Of a DNA stretch of 64,000 bases, positions 1-6,766 are shown one piece after another. This stretch comes from Pseudomonas sp. Leaf48. Lineage in GTDB: Bacteria > Pseudomonadota > Gammaproteobacteria > Pseudomonadales > Pseudomonadaceae. Numbering within the stretch: position 1 is the first letter of the stretch; every line of letters starts with the position of its first letter. The notes beneath the pieces were generated by a model, which did not search any database, was not told the DNA's origin, and saw nothing but the letters and a program-made list of their open reading frames with translations. A program made the position numbers and the translations under genes. The stretch spans positions 339,143 through 403,142 of the forward strand of contig NZ_LMLH01000028.1 of assembly GCF_001421885.1 (NCBI RefSeq), given 5' to 3'.

Positions 1-267
1 CGGCTCCCTTTTCCCTCTCTCCATTGGGGGACAGGGGACTGACCGAGGTGTTTAGTCTGGAAACATCGACCTGAAACTCGTCAGTCGAACTCAGGATTTG
101 AAAGCATCGAAGATCGGCTCCCTTTCCCTTCTCCCCATTGGGGGACAGGAGGCTGACCTAGGTGTTTAGTCTGGATACATCGACGCGAAACTCGTCAGTC
201 GAACTCAGGATTCGAAAGCATCGAAGATCGGCTCCCTTTCACCCTCTCCCCCTTGGGGGAGAGGGTT
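1..267. repeat. Tandem 114-bp repeat, two full units plus a partial third
   Basis: Two 114-bp units lie head to tail at 1-114 and 115-228. A third copy starts at 229 with the same CGGCTCCCTTTC and then diverges into a run rich in CCCTC and GAGGG. Each unit carries a stretch around TTTAGTCTGG, then CTCGTCAGTCGAACTCAGGA, and ends in GCATCGAAGAT. Units 1 and 2 differ at only a few positions. The 305 bases before the first gene hold nothing else that I can recognise. Related sequence occurs in the opposite orientation at about 14886-15080. Confidence 0.85.
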
Positions 268-305
268 GGGGTGAGGGGGTAGCTCTTGATCCTGGCTCTT
301 GATCT

Positions 306-2198
306 TCAGATCCGGAAACTACCCACCAACTGCTTCAATCGCGCCGCCTGCTGCTCAAGATCGGCGCACGCTCGCAGGGTAGCCTGCAGGTTCTCCACGC
401 CTTCCTGATTCAGCGTATTGATCTCGGTAATGTCGACATTGATCGACTCCACCACAGCCGTCTGCTCCTCAGTGGCGGTCGCCACCGACTGGTTCATGCC
501 GTCGATCTCACCGATGCGCTGGGTCACGCTGCCCAGTCGTTCTCCAGCCTGGTTGGCGATACCTACGCTGCTTTCGCTCTGCCGTTGGCTGTCGGTCATG
601 ATGCCCACCGCCGCCCGGGCACCGACCTGCAGCTCTTCGATCATTGTCTGTACTTGTTGCGCTGAATCCTGGGTGCGATGGGCGAGATTGCGCACTTCAT
701 CGGCCACTACCGCAAAACCACGTCCAGCTTCACCGGCGCGGGCCGCTTCGATCGCCGCGTTCAGTGCCAGCAGGTTGGTCTGCTGGGAGATGCTGGTGAT
801 CACTTCCAGAATCTGCCCGATGTTGACCGTGTTGCTGTTGAGCGTCTCGATGTTGCCGCACGAGTCGCTGATCTTCGCCGAGAGCTGCTGCATCGCCGCG
901 ATGGTTTTATCCACAACCTGCTGGCCATCTTCGGCCAGGGAGCGGGCGTCGCTCGAATGCTGGGAGGCGAGGGCGGCGTTCTGGGCGATTTCCTGCGCGG
1001 CGGCGCCAAGCTGATTGATCGCAGCGGCGACACTGCTGGTGCGCGAGGCTTGCTGGTCAGAGTTGAACATCGACGAGTTCGAAGCCGCCACCACGCGCAA
1101 CGCCACTTCGTTGACCTGGCCGGTGGCGGACGAAACTTCGATGATCGAGGCGTGGATGCGTTCGACGAAACGGTTGAACGACAGCCCCAGCGCGCCAAAC
1201 TCGTCATGACCGTGAATGGTCAGGCGTTTGGTCAGGTCACCATCGCCTTCGGCGATGTCATGCATGGCTCGGCCCATGGTCAGCAGCGGCTGCATCAGCA
1301 GGCTGATCAAGATACCCAGCAGGACGATGATGATCACCACGGCGATGACCATGGCGATGATCGCCGAGGTACGGAATTCGCTGAGCATCGAGAAGGCGGT
1401 GTCCTGGTCGAGCACCAGGCCGACGAACCAGTCCGCCGACGGCACGCCGTTGACGTGTGTAAAGGTGATGAGCTGGCGCTTGCCGTCGATCTCCACTTCT
1501 TGCATGCCCGGGCGGACTTTTGGTGTGTCGCCCGGGTAGGCCTCGCTCAGGCTTTTGAGCACCAGTTTGCTGTCCGGGTGGATCAGGATCTTTCCGTCGG
1601 CACTGACGATGAACGCATGGCCGTGCCCACCGAAGTTCAGCGAGTTGATGGTCGCGCTGACGCTGGACAGGTCGATGTCGGCACCGGCGACGCCGATCAT
1701 CTGGCCCTGGTGTTGCACCGGGGTTGCCACGGTGATGACCAGTTTGCCGGAAGAGGCAGCGATGTAAGGCTCGGTGACGATGGTTTGTCGGGCGCCATTG
1801 GCGGCCTTGTACCAGCCGCGGGCGCGCGGGTCGTAATCCGCCGCGCGGTTGCCCGCCGGGACCGAGAACATCACGCCGTCGGCACCACCGAAATAACTGA
1901 GCTGGAAATTGGCGGTGTAGGCGGGCAGGTCGATGATGCGTTTCAGGCTGGCAGCGGCATTGCCGTCGGCGCTGACCTGTTGCGCCATCGATTGCAGCAA
2001 CTGCATGCGGCTTTCCAGCCAGGTCTGGATGTTGCTGGTGGTCAGGCTGCCGAGTTCCTGCATCGAAGCTTCGGTACTGCTGCGCAGGGTCTGGCGCTGG
2101 CGATAGTCGTTGAACAGGATGAAACAAGCGAATGCGACGGCCACCACGAGGGCGGCAGCCAGCAAGATCTTGTGGCTGAATTTCATGTTTCGGGTCAT
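306..2198 (-). CDS. Methyl-accepting chemotaxis protein, PctA-like (dCache sensor)
   Basis: Inner-membrane chemoreceptor of 630 aa from the chosen ATG at 2198, which begins MTRNMKFSHKILLAA as in PctA-type receptors. The open frame extends further upstream but that part is not protein-like. Order of parts: TM1 (about 8-28), periplasmic double Cache domain (about 30-315), TM2 (about 320-345), HAMP, and a signalling domain with the conserved hairpin tip (QQTNLLALNAAIEAARAGE). In the sensor, Tyr122, Arg127, Trp129, Tyr145 and Asp174 fall in register with the amino-acid-binding residues I recall for P. aeruginosa PctA (Y121, R126, W128, Y144, D173). This suggests an L-amino acid or amine ligand. 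The PctA Asp146 position is Ala here. The family is certain; the ligand is inferred. Confidence 0.93.
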   Translation of the reverse strand: MTRNMKFSHKILLAAALVVAVAFACFILFNDYRQRQTLRSSTEASMQELGSLTTSNIQTWLESRMQLLQSMAQQVSADGNAAASLKRIIDLPAYTANFQLSYFGGADGVMFSVPAGNRAADYDPRARGWYKAANGARQTIVTEPYIAASSGKLVITVATPVQHQGQMIGVAGADIDLSSVSATINSLNFGGHGHAFIVSADGKILIHPDSKLVLKSLSEAYPGDTPKVRPGMQEVEIDGKRQLITFTHVNGVPSADWFVGLVLDQDTAFSMLSEFRTSAIIAMVIAVVIIIVLLGILISLLMQPLLTMGRAMHDIAEGDGDLTKRLTIHGHDEFGALGLSFNRFVERIHASIIEVSSATGQVNEVALRVVAASNSSMFNSDQQASRTSSVAAAINQLGAAAQEIAQNAALASQHSSDARSLAEDGQQVVDKTIAAMQQLSAKISDSCGNIETLNSNTVNIGQILEVITSISQQTNLLALNAAIEAARAGEAGRGFAVVADEVRNLAHRTQDSAQQVQTMIEELQVGARAAVGIMTDSQRQSESSVGIANQAGERLGSVTQRIGEIDGMNQSVATATEEQTAVVESINVDITEINTLNQEGVENLQATLRACADLEQQAARLKQLVGSFRI

Positions 2199-2480
2199 TG
2201 GGTGCGCTACCGCAGAAGGGCTGGTCAACAAAAAAGGGGGGCAAGGGCCACGGGCGTGGTTTTGCGTTGCATTTATGTCGACTGGGCAGCGCCAAAGATT
2301 AGGCCGTTTCAATTAAAACCGGCGAAATATCCCAAAGGGCGGGAAAGTCGCTGATATTTCGGCAAAAGGCAGACGAGTGGACCAATAAATAGCCTGCCGG
2401 GCAGGGAACCAGATGGGGGTTTTCACTTCTAAGCTTCAGCTTGGCAGCCATGCCAATATCCTCGTACCCGGAGTTACACC

Positions 2481-2735
2481 ATGTCGCTGCGATCCATCGC
2501 CCTGCTTTCGTTCTGCGTGCTGCTGGCTGCATGCAGCAAGGTCAATCAGGAAAATTACTCGAAGCTCTCGGCCGGTATGGCCAAGACAGAAGTCGAGACC
2601 CTGCTGGGCAAACCCACCGATTGTTCAGGCGCGCTCGGCATGTCCAGCTGTACCTGGGGCGACCAGAAAAGCTTTATCAGTGTGCAGTTCGCCGGTGACA
2701 AAGTGCTGATGTTTTCCGGCCAAGGCCTGAAGTAA
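2481..2735 (+). CDS. Small lipoprotein, SmpA/BamE-like fold
   Basis: Predicted 84-aa lipoprotein. A short signal peptide ends in the lipobox LLAAC, so lipidation is expected on Cys18. The mature part contains NYSKLSAGMAKTEVETLLGK, the kind of 'G-M-x-x-x-E-V-x-x-L-L-G-x-P' helix-turn found in SmpA/BamE and related small envelope lipoproteins. A pair of cysteines follows (PTDCSGALGMSSCTWG). A GGAG Shine-Dalgarno lies just upstream of the ATG. It is far shorter than BamE and the function is unknown. The gene precedes the lipocalin by 31 bp in the same direction, so the two may share a transcript. Confidence 0.8.
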   Translation: MSLRSIALLSFCVLLAACSKVNQENYSKLSAGMAKTEVETLLGKPTDCSGALGMSSCTWGDQKSFISVQFAGDKVLMFSGQGLK

Positions 2736-2766
2736 ACCGGGGCTACGTGCCCACGGGAGAAGAATA

Positions 2767-3336
2767 ATGAAGCGGTTATTGATCATCCTTTTTGCCAGCC
2801 TGGTGTTGGCTGGCTGTGCCACGTCTGGCCAGGATCCGTTGGCGCCCAAGACTGCCAACAGCGTCAACCTCAAGCGCTATCAGGGCACCTGGTACGAATT
2901 GGCCCGTCTGCCGATGTTCTTCCAGAACGAGTGCGCACAATCGGAGGCCCATTACACGCTCTTGCCTGACGGCAAAGTAGCGGTGCTGAACCGTTGCCTG
3001 ACAGCGCAGTGGCAATGGAAAGAGGTCAAGGGCACGGCTTATCCACAGGTGCCAGGCAAGACCGACAAATTGTGGGTCGAGTTCGATACCTGGTTCTCCA
3101 GGCTGATACCGGGCGTGGCGAAAGGTGAGTACTGGGTGTTGTACGTCAGCGACGACTACAAGACGGCCATTGTCGGTGACCCGAGTCGCAAGTATCTGTG
3201 GCTGTTGTCACGCACACCGAAGGTCAATGGCGTTGTTCGCGAGGAGCTGCTGAGCAAGGCGCGTCAGCAAGGGTACGACACGACCCGGTTGATCTGGCGT
3301 ACGTCTGACACGCAGATGGCCGAGACCTCAAACTGA
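2767..3336 (+). CDS. blc: Bacterial lipocalin (Blc family) outer-membrane lipoprotein
   Basis: 189-aa lipoprotein that probably binds lipids or other small hydrophobic molecules at the outer membrane. The signal peptide ends in the lipobox LVLAGC. The lipocalin signature GTWYELARLP follows at about residues 40-49. The body matches Blc in length and in its conserved DDYKTAIVGDPSRKYLWLLS strand region. The ATG is preceded by GGGAGAAGAATA. Blc genes are often stress or stationary-phase induced, but nothing in this sequence shows that directly. Confidence 0.92.
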   Translation: MKRLLIILFASLVLAGCATSGQDPLAPKTANSVNLKRYQGTWYELARLPMFFQNECAQSEAHYTLLPDGKVAVLNRCLTAQWQWKEVKGTAYPQVPGKTDKLWVEFDTWFSRLIPGVAKGEYWVLYVSDDYKTAIVGDPSRKYLWLLSRTPKVNGVVREELLSKARQQGYDTTRLIWRTSDTQMAETSN

Positions 3337-3358
3337 TAAACCTCGCCACATAACCAAT

Positions 3359-3446
3359 GTGGGAGCGGGCTTGCTCGCGAAGGCGGTTTAACATTCAACG
3401 AAGATGTTGAGTGTTACGACCCCTTCGCGAGCAAGCCCGCTCCCAC
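3359..3446. repeat. REP doublet (REPIN), family A
   Basis: Inverted pair of REP arms, GTGGGAGCGGGCTTGCTCGC on the left and its complement on the right, around about 35 bp of unrelated sequence. It lies between the convergent ends of the lipocalin gene and hutF. Other family A copies are at 8473, 11520, 38479, 43466, 50871 and 53241. Confidence 0.92.
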
Positions 3447-3459
3447 TTTTTGTTTCTTG

Positions 3460-4824
3460 TCAGCCCAGTAGTTCGCGCAGGACCTGGGTGAAAGCGCGAT
3501 TGCTTTCTTCCTCAGCCGCATGGCGCCCGTCTCGCACCACCCACTGGCCGTTGACCAGCACATCGCGCACCTGACGATCGCCTCCGGCAAACAGCCAGCG
3601 ATTGAGAATCCCGTCACCATCTGCCGTCGCCAGGTACGGGTCGTTACCGTCGAGCACCAGCCAGTCGGCGCGTTTACCAACCTCCAAAGCACCAATCGGC
3701 TGGCCCAGTGCCTGCGCTCCGCCATCCAGCGCGGCGTCGAACAAGGTACGGCCGACCATCGGCTGATCCGCGCCATACAAACGGTTACGACGCTGGTCAC
3801 GCAGACGCTGGCCATATTCCAGCCAGCGCAACTCTTCCACCACGCTCAACGACACATGGCTGTCGGAACCGATGCCCATGCGCCCGCCTTGGGCCAGGAA
3901 ATCCACCGCCGGGAAAATTCCGTCGCCGAGATTGGCTTCGGTGGTCAGGCACAGGCCGGCGATGGCGCGACTCCTGGCCATCAGCGTGACTTCTTCCGGG
4001 TTGGCGTGGGTGGCGTGGACCAGGCACCAGCGCTGGTCGACTTCGGTATTTTCGTACAGCCACTGCAGCGGGCGACGACCGCTCCAGGTCAGGCAATCGT
4101 CGACTTCTTTCTGCTGTTCGGCGATATGAATATGCACCGGGCACTGCTTGTCGCTGGCCGCCAGTACTTCGCTGATCTGCTGCGGAGTCACCGCGCGCAA
4201 CGAGTGGAAACACAAACCCAGGGACTGCGCCGGTTGCTGCGCCAGCAGCGGCTGCAATCGCGATTGCAGTTTGAGATAGTTTTCGGTGCTGTTGATGAAG
4301 CGGCGCTGGCCTTCGTTCGGCGTCTGGCCACCGAACCCGGAATGGCTGTAGAGCACCGGCAACAGGGTCAGGCCGATCCCGGCGGAGCTGGCTGCCTGGC
4401 TGATGCGCAGGGCCAGCTCGGCCGGATCGGCATAAGGCTGGCCATTGGTGTCGTGGTGTACGTAATGAAATTCCGCGACCGAGGTGTAACCGGCCTTGAG
4501 CATTTCGATATACAGCTGACGGGCGATCACACCGAGTTGCTCCGGGCTGATCTTTCCGACGAGGCGATACATCAAGTCGCGCCAGGTCCAGAAACTGTCG
4601 TTCGGATTACCCGCCACTTCCGCCAGCCCGGCCATGGCGCGCTGGAAGGCGTGAGAGTGCAGATTCGGCATGCCCGGCAGCAGCGGACCGCTCAGCCGTT
4701 CGGCGCCATCTGCATGTGAATCGGCCTGGATATGGGTCAGGACGCCATCGGCGCTGACCTCAAGACGTACATTGTTGGCCCATCCACTAGGCAGCAGCGC
4801 GCGTTCGGCAAAGAAGGCGGACAT
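3460..4824 (-). CDS. hutF: Formimidoylglutamate deiminase HutF
   Basis: Cytoplasmic zinc amidohydrolase of 454 aa from ATG 4824. It converts N-formimino-L-glutamate to N-formyl-L-glutamate and ammonia in the five-step histidine degradation route of pseudomonads. The metal-binding motif PNLHSHAFQRAM places His56 and His58. Later conserved elements are the HIHIAEQQKEVDDC region, LVHATH and GSDSHVS. The open frame starts 5 codons earlier, but MSAFF is the usual start of this family. The gene is divergent from hutC, with the HutC operator in between. HutF and HutG together define the formylglutamate branch, and both are present in this locus. Confidence 0.96.
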   Translation of the reverse strand: MSAFFAERALLPSGWANNVRLEVSADGVLTHIQADSHADGAERLSGPLLPGMPNLHSHAFQRAMAGLAEVAGNPNDSFWTWRDLMYRLVGKISPEQLGVIARQLYIEMLKAGYTSVAEFHYVHHDTNGQPYADPAELALRISQAASSAGIGLTLLPVLYSHSGFGGQTPNEGQRRFINSTENYLKLQSRLQPLLAQQPAQSLGLCFHSLRAVTPQQISEVLAASDKQCPVHIHIAEQQKEVDDCLTWSGRRPLQWLYENTEVDQRWCLVHATHANPEEVTLMARSRAIAGLCLTTEANLGDGIFPAVDFLAQGGRMGIGSDSHVSLSVVEELRWLEYGQRLRDQRRNRLYGADQPMVGRTLFDAALDGGAQALGQPIGALEVGKRADWLVLDGNDPYLATADGDGILNRWLFAGGDRQVRDVLVNGQWVVRDGRHAAEEESNRAFTQVLRELLG

Positions 4825-4850
4825 GGTTCGGCACCCCATCGTGTGTTATT

Positions 4851-4866
4851 TGTATATACATATACA
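4851..4866. promoter_or_regulatory. HutC operator in the hutF-hutC intergenic region
   Basis: A 16-bp palindrome, TGTATATACATATACA, has perfect 7-bp arms around a central AC. It begins with TGTATATACA, close to the TGTATGTACA core found at hutU. It lies in the 107 bp between the divergent hutF and hutC starts, so HutC bound here would repress hutF and its own gene. GntR/HutC-family repressors bind such palindromes. The assignment to HutC is inferred from position and similarity to the hutU site. Confidence 0.75.
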
Positions 4867-4931
4867 GACGTTTGCCTGCCCGGTAAACTCCGGCAAGCTA
4901 GCAATCTTCCAACAAATAACAGGGATCAACC

Positions 4932-5681
4932 GTGCCGACTCCGCCTCCAGTCTCTCCGTTGGCCGCGAACATGGGCGACAGTCCGGCGCCCTTGTACGCC
5001 CGCGTCAAACAAATGATCACCCAGCAAATCGACAGTGGAAACTGGCCGCCGCATTACCGCGTGCCGTCGGAAAGCGAGCTGGTCAGCCAGTTGGGTTTCA
5101 GCCGCATGACCATCAACCGTGCCCTGCGCGAGATGACCGCCGATGGTCTGTTAGTGCGCATGCAGGGCGTCGGTACGTTCGTCGCCGAGCCCAAAAGCCA
5201 GTCAGCGCTGTTTGAAGTACACAACATCGCCGACGAAATCGCTTCCCGTGGGCATCGCCACACCTGTCAGGTCATCACGCTTGAAGAAGAGGCCGCCGGT
5301 TCCGAACGTGCGCTGGCCCTGGACATGCGTGAAGGCCAGAAGGTGTTTCACTCGCTGATCGTGCATTTCGAAAACGATATTCCGGTGCAAATCGAAGATC
5401 GCTTCGTCAATGCGCTCGTAGCGCCGGACTACCTCAAGCAGGACTTCACCCTGCAAACGCCATATGCCTATCTGAACCAGGTCGCGCCGCTGACCGAAGG
5501 CGAGCACGTGGTCGAGGCGATCCTGGCCGAGTCGTCCGAATGCAAATTGCTGCAGATTGAAAAAGGCGAGCCGTGCCTGCTGATCCGTCGTCGCACATGG
5601 TCCGGCCGACAGCCGGTGACCGCCGCTCGTCTTATCCACCCTGGTTCCCGTCATCGTCTTGAAGGTCGGTTCCACAAATGA
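4932..5681 (+). CDS. hutC: Histidine utilisation repressor HutC (GntR/HutC family)
   Basis: 249-aa DNA-binding repressor. The N-terminal winged helix spans about residues 17-85 (PLYARVKQMITQQIDSGNWP, then the recognition helix LGFSRMTINRALREM). The C-terminal UTRA ligand-binding domain covers about residues 95-240. In pseudomonads HutC is released from hut operators by urocanate. The gene overlaps hutD by 4 bp (ATGA), so the two are translationally coupled. Palindromes that fit HutC binding occur upstream of hutC/hutF and of hutU. Confidence 0.96.
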   Translation: MPTPPPVSPLAANMGDSPAPLYARVKQMITQQIDSGNWPPHYRVPSESELVSQLGFSRMTINRALREMTADGLLVRMQGVGTFVAEPKSQSALFEVHNIADEIASRGHRHTCQVITLEEEAAGSERALALDMREGQKVFHSLIVHFENDIPVQIEDRFVNALVAPDYLKQDFTLQTPYAYLNQVAPLTEGEHVVEAILAESSECKLLQIEKGEPCLLIRRRTWSGRQPVTAARLIHPGSRHRLEGRFHK

Positions 5682-6247
5682 GCGAATTGAAAGTTTTACG
5701 CGCCAAGGATTACCCGCGCATGCCATGGAAAAACGGCGGCGGCAGCACCGAAGAAATCACCCGCGATGCCGGCACCGGCCTGGATGGTTTCGGCTGGCGC
5801 TTGTCGATTGCCGATATCGGTGAATCGGGCGGGTTTTCCATGTTTGCCGGTTACGAGCGGATCATCACCGTGTTGCAGGGCGACGGCATGACCCTGTCGG
5901 TGGATGGTCGGAACACTCGAGCACTGTTACCACTGGATCCGTTTGCCTTCAGTGGCGAAAGCCACGTGTCCTGCACATTACTGGGTAGTCCGATTCGCGA
6001 CTTCAACCTGATTTATGCGCCGCAGCGTTATGCCGCGCGGTTGCAGTGGTTGAAGGGGGAGCAGCGGTTCTTCAGTTCGGCGGGCACCGTGTTGGTGTTC
6101 AGCATCAGCGATGCGCTGGAAGTGGTGGTCGGTAACGGCGCTTCGAAACTGGGTCGGCATGATTGTCTGCAACTGGTCGGTAACAATGGGTTGGTCGAGA
6201 TCGGCGTCAACGCTGACTGCTGTGTGATTGAGCTGGCTGCACACTGA
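5678..6247 (+). CDS. hutD: HutD family protein (cupin-like)
   Basis: 189-aa member of the HutD family, a bicupin-fold protein found with hut genes in many proteobacteria. Its biochemical role is still unclear; in P. fluorescens it has been proposed to limit hut expression. Conserved stretches include PWKNGGGSTEEITRD near the N-terminus and FNLIYAPQRYAA in the middle. It begins within the hutC stop codon region. The following 519 bp to hutU contain a REP-like element and the hutU promoter, so hutCD forms its own short operon. Confidence 0.93.
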   Translation: MSELKVLRAKDYPRMPWKNGGGSTEEITRDAGTGLDGFGWRLSIADIGESGGFSMFAGYERIITVLQGDGMTLSVDGRNTRALLPLDPFAFSGESHVSCTLLGSPIRDFNLIYAPQRYAARLQWLKGEQRFFSSAGTVLVFSISDALEVVVGNGASKLGRHDCLQLVGNNGLVEIGVNADCCVIELAAH

Positions 6248-6270
6248 TCCAGCTGCTAGCGAAATTTCAT

Positions 6271-6402
6271 TGTGGTGAGGGGGCTTGCCCCCGTTGGGTC
6301 GCGGAGCGGCCCCAAAGCCTGCGGCCGAATCTTTTCGGATGCACCGCACAAGTCGGTTTGCGACTGCTTCGCAGTCGAACGGGGGCAAGCCCCCTCACCA
6401 CA
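6271..6402. repeat. REP-like element, family D, with nested hairpins
   Basis: Outer inverted arms read TGTGGTGAGGGGGCTTGCCC at the left and GGGGCAAGCCCCCTCACCACA-type sequence at the right. Between them is a GGTCGCGGAGCGGCC hairpin and a perfect CGACTGCTTCGCAGTCG hairpin at 6361-6377. The same arm sequence is expanded at 48040-48280. It lies just after hutD. The remaining 200 bp before the hutU promoter, about 6403-6598, show no gene. Confidence 0.85.
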
Positions 6403-6598
6403 AAAGCATTCACATTTCTTGTTTCAAAACCCGCACTACTTTGTTACCGAACGCCCCAGCGTGGCGCAAAACCACGTTCAAGTAACAACCAACATCGCTT
6501 GCAGAATATTCCCCAGAAAAAATTCATCTTCGCCAGAACCCCTGTTTCAGGCGCTCTCCAGCTGTTTCAGAATTTTTCTCCACTGCGCATCCAGCAAG

Positions 6599-6615
6599 TT
6601 GGCCGCTCGATTGCA
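6599..6615 (+). promoter_or_regulatory. Putative sigma-54 (-24/-12) promoter of hutU
   Basis: TTGGCCGCTCGATTGCA has the invariant GG (6601-6602) and GC (6613-6614) exactly 10 bases apart, and a good -12 box TTGCA. Start of transcription would be near 6626, inside the HutC operator at 6620-6633. Known biology fits: hutU transcription in pseudomonads responds to CbrAB and NtrBC, which act through sigma-54. I did not find the activator sites with confidence. Confidence 0.7.
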
Positions 6616-6619
6616 TATG

Positions 6620-6633
6620 CTTGTATGTACAAG
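6620..6633. promoter_or_regulatory. HutC operator at hutU
   Basis: CTTGTATGTACAAG is a 14-bp palindrome with perfect 6-bp arms and a TG centre. It matches the HutC recognition sequence I recall from P. putida hutU. It begins 5 bp downstream of the -12 element, so bound HutC would block promoter use directly. About 133 bp separate it from the hutU start codon. Confidence 0.82.
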
Positions 6634-6766
6634 TAAAGACGTATGCGTATGAGTCGACCGAGACTCCCCGCAACGTCCACTGATTCGCTTGTGGCGCTTT
6701 GACGCGCGCAGGCTGGCTTACCCACCGCCAGGGTTGGTTTGGATTGATCGCTGAGGAGTTTCTTTC

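Noticed and set aside
1..267. Tandem repeats at the left edge as a CRISPR array
   Set aside because: Units are 114 bp and nearly identical along their whole length, with no short repeat alternating with unique spacers and no cas genes.
678..2354. 558-codon plus-strand open frame opposite the first chemoreceptor
   Set aside because: High-GC antisense frame; the minus-strand receptor has full domain structure.
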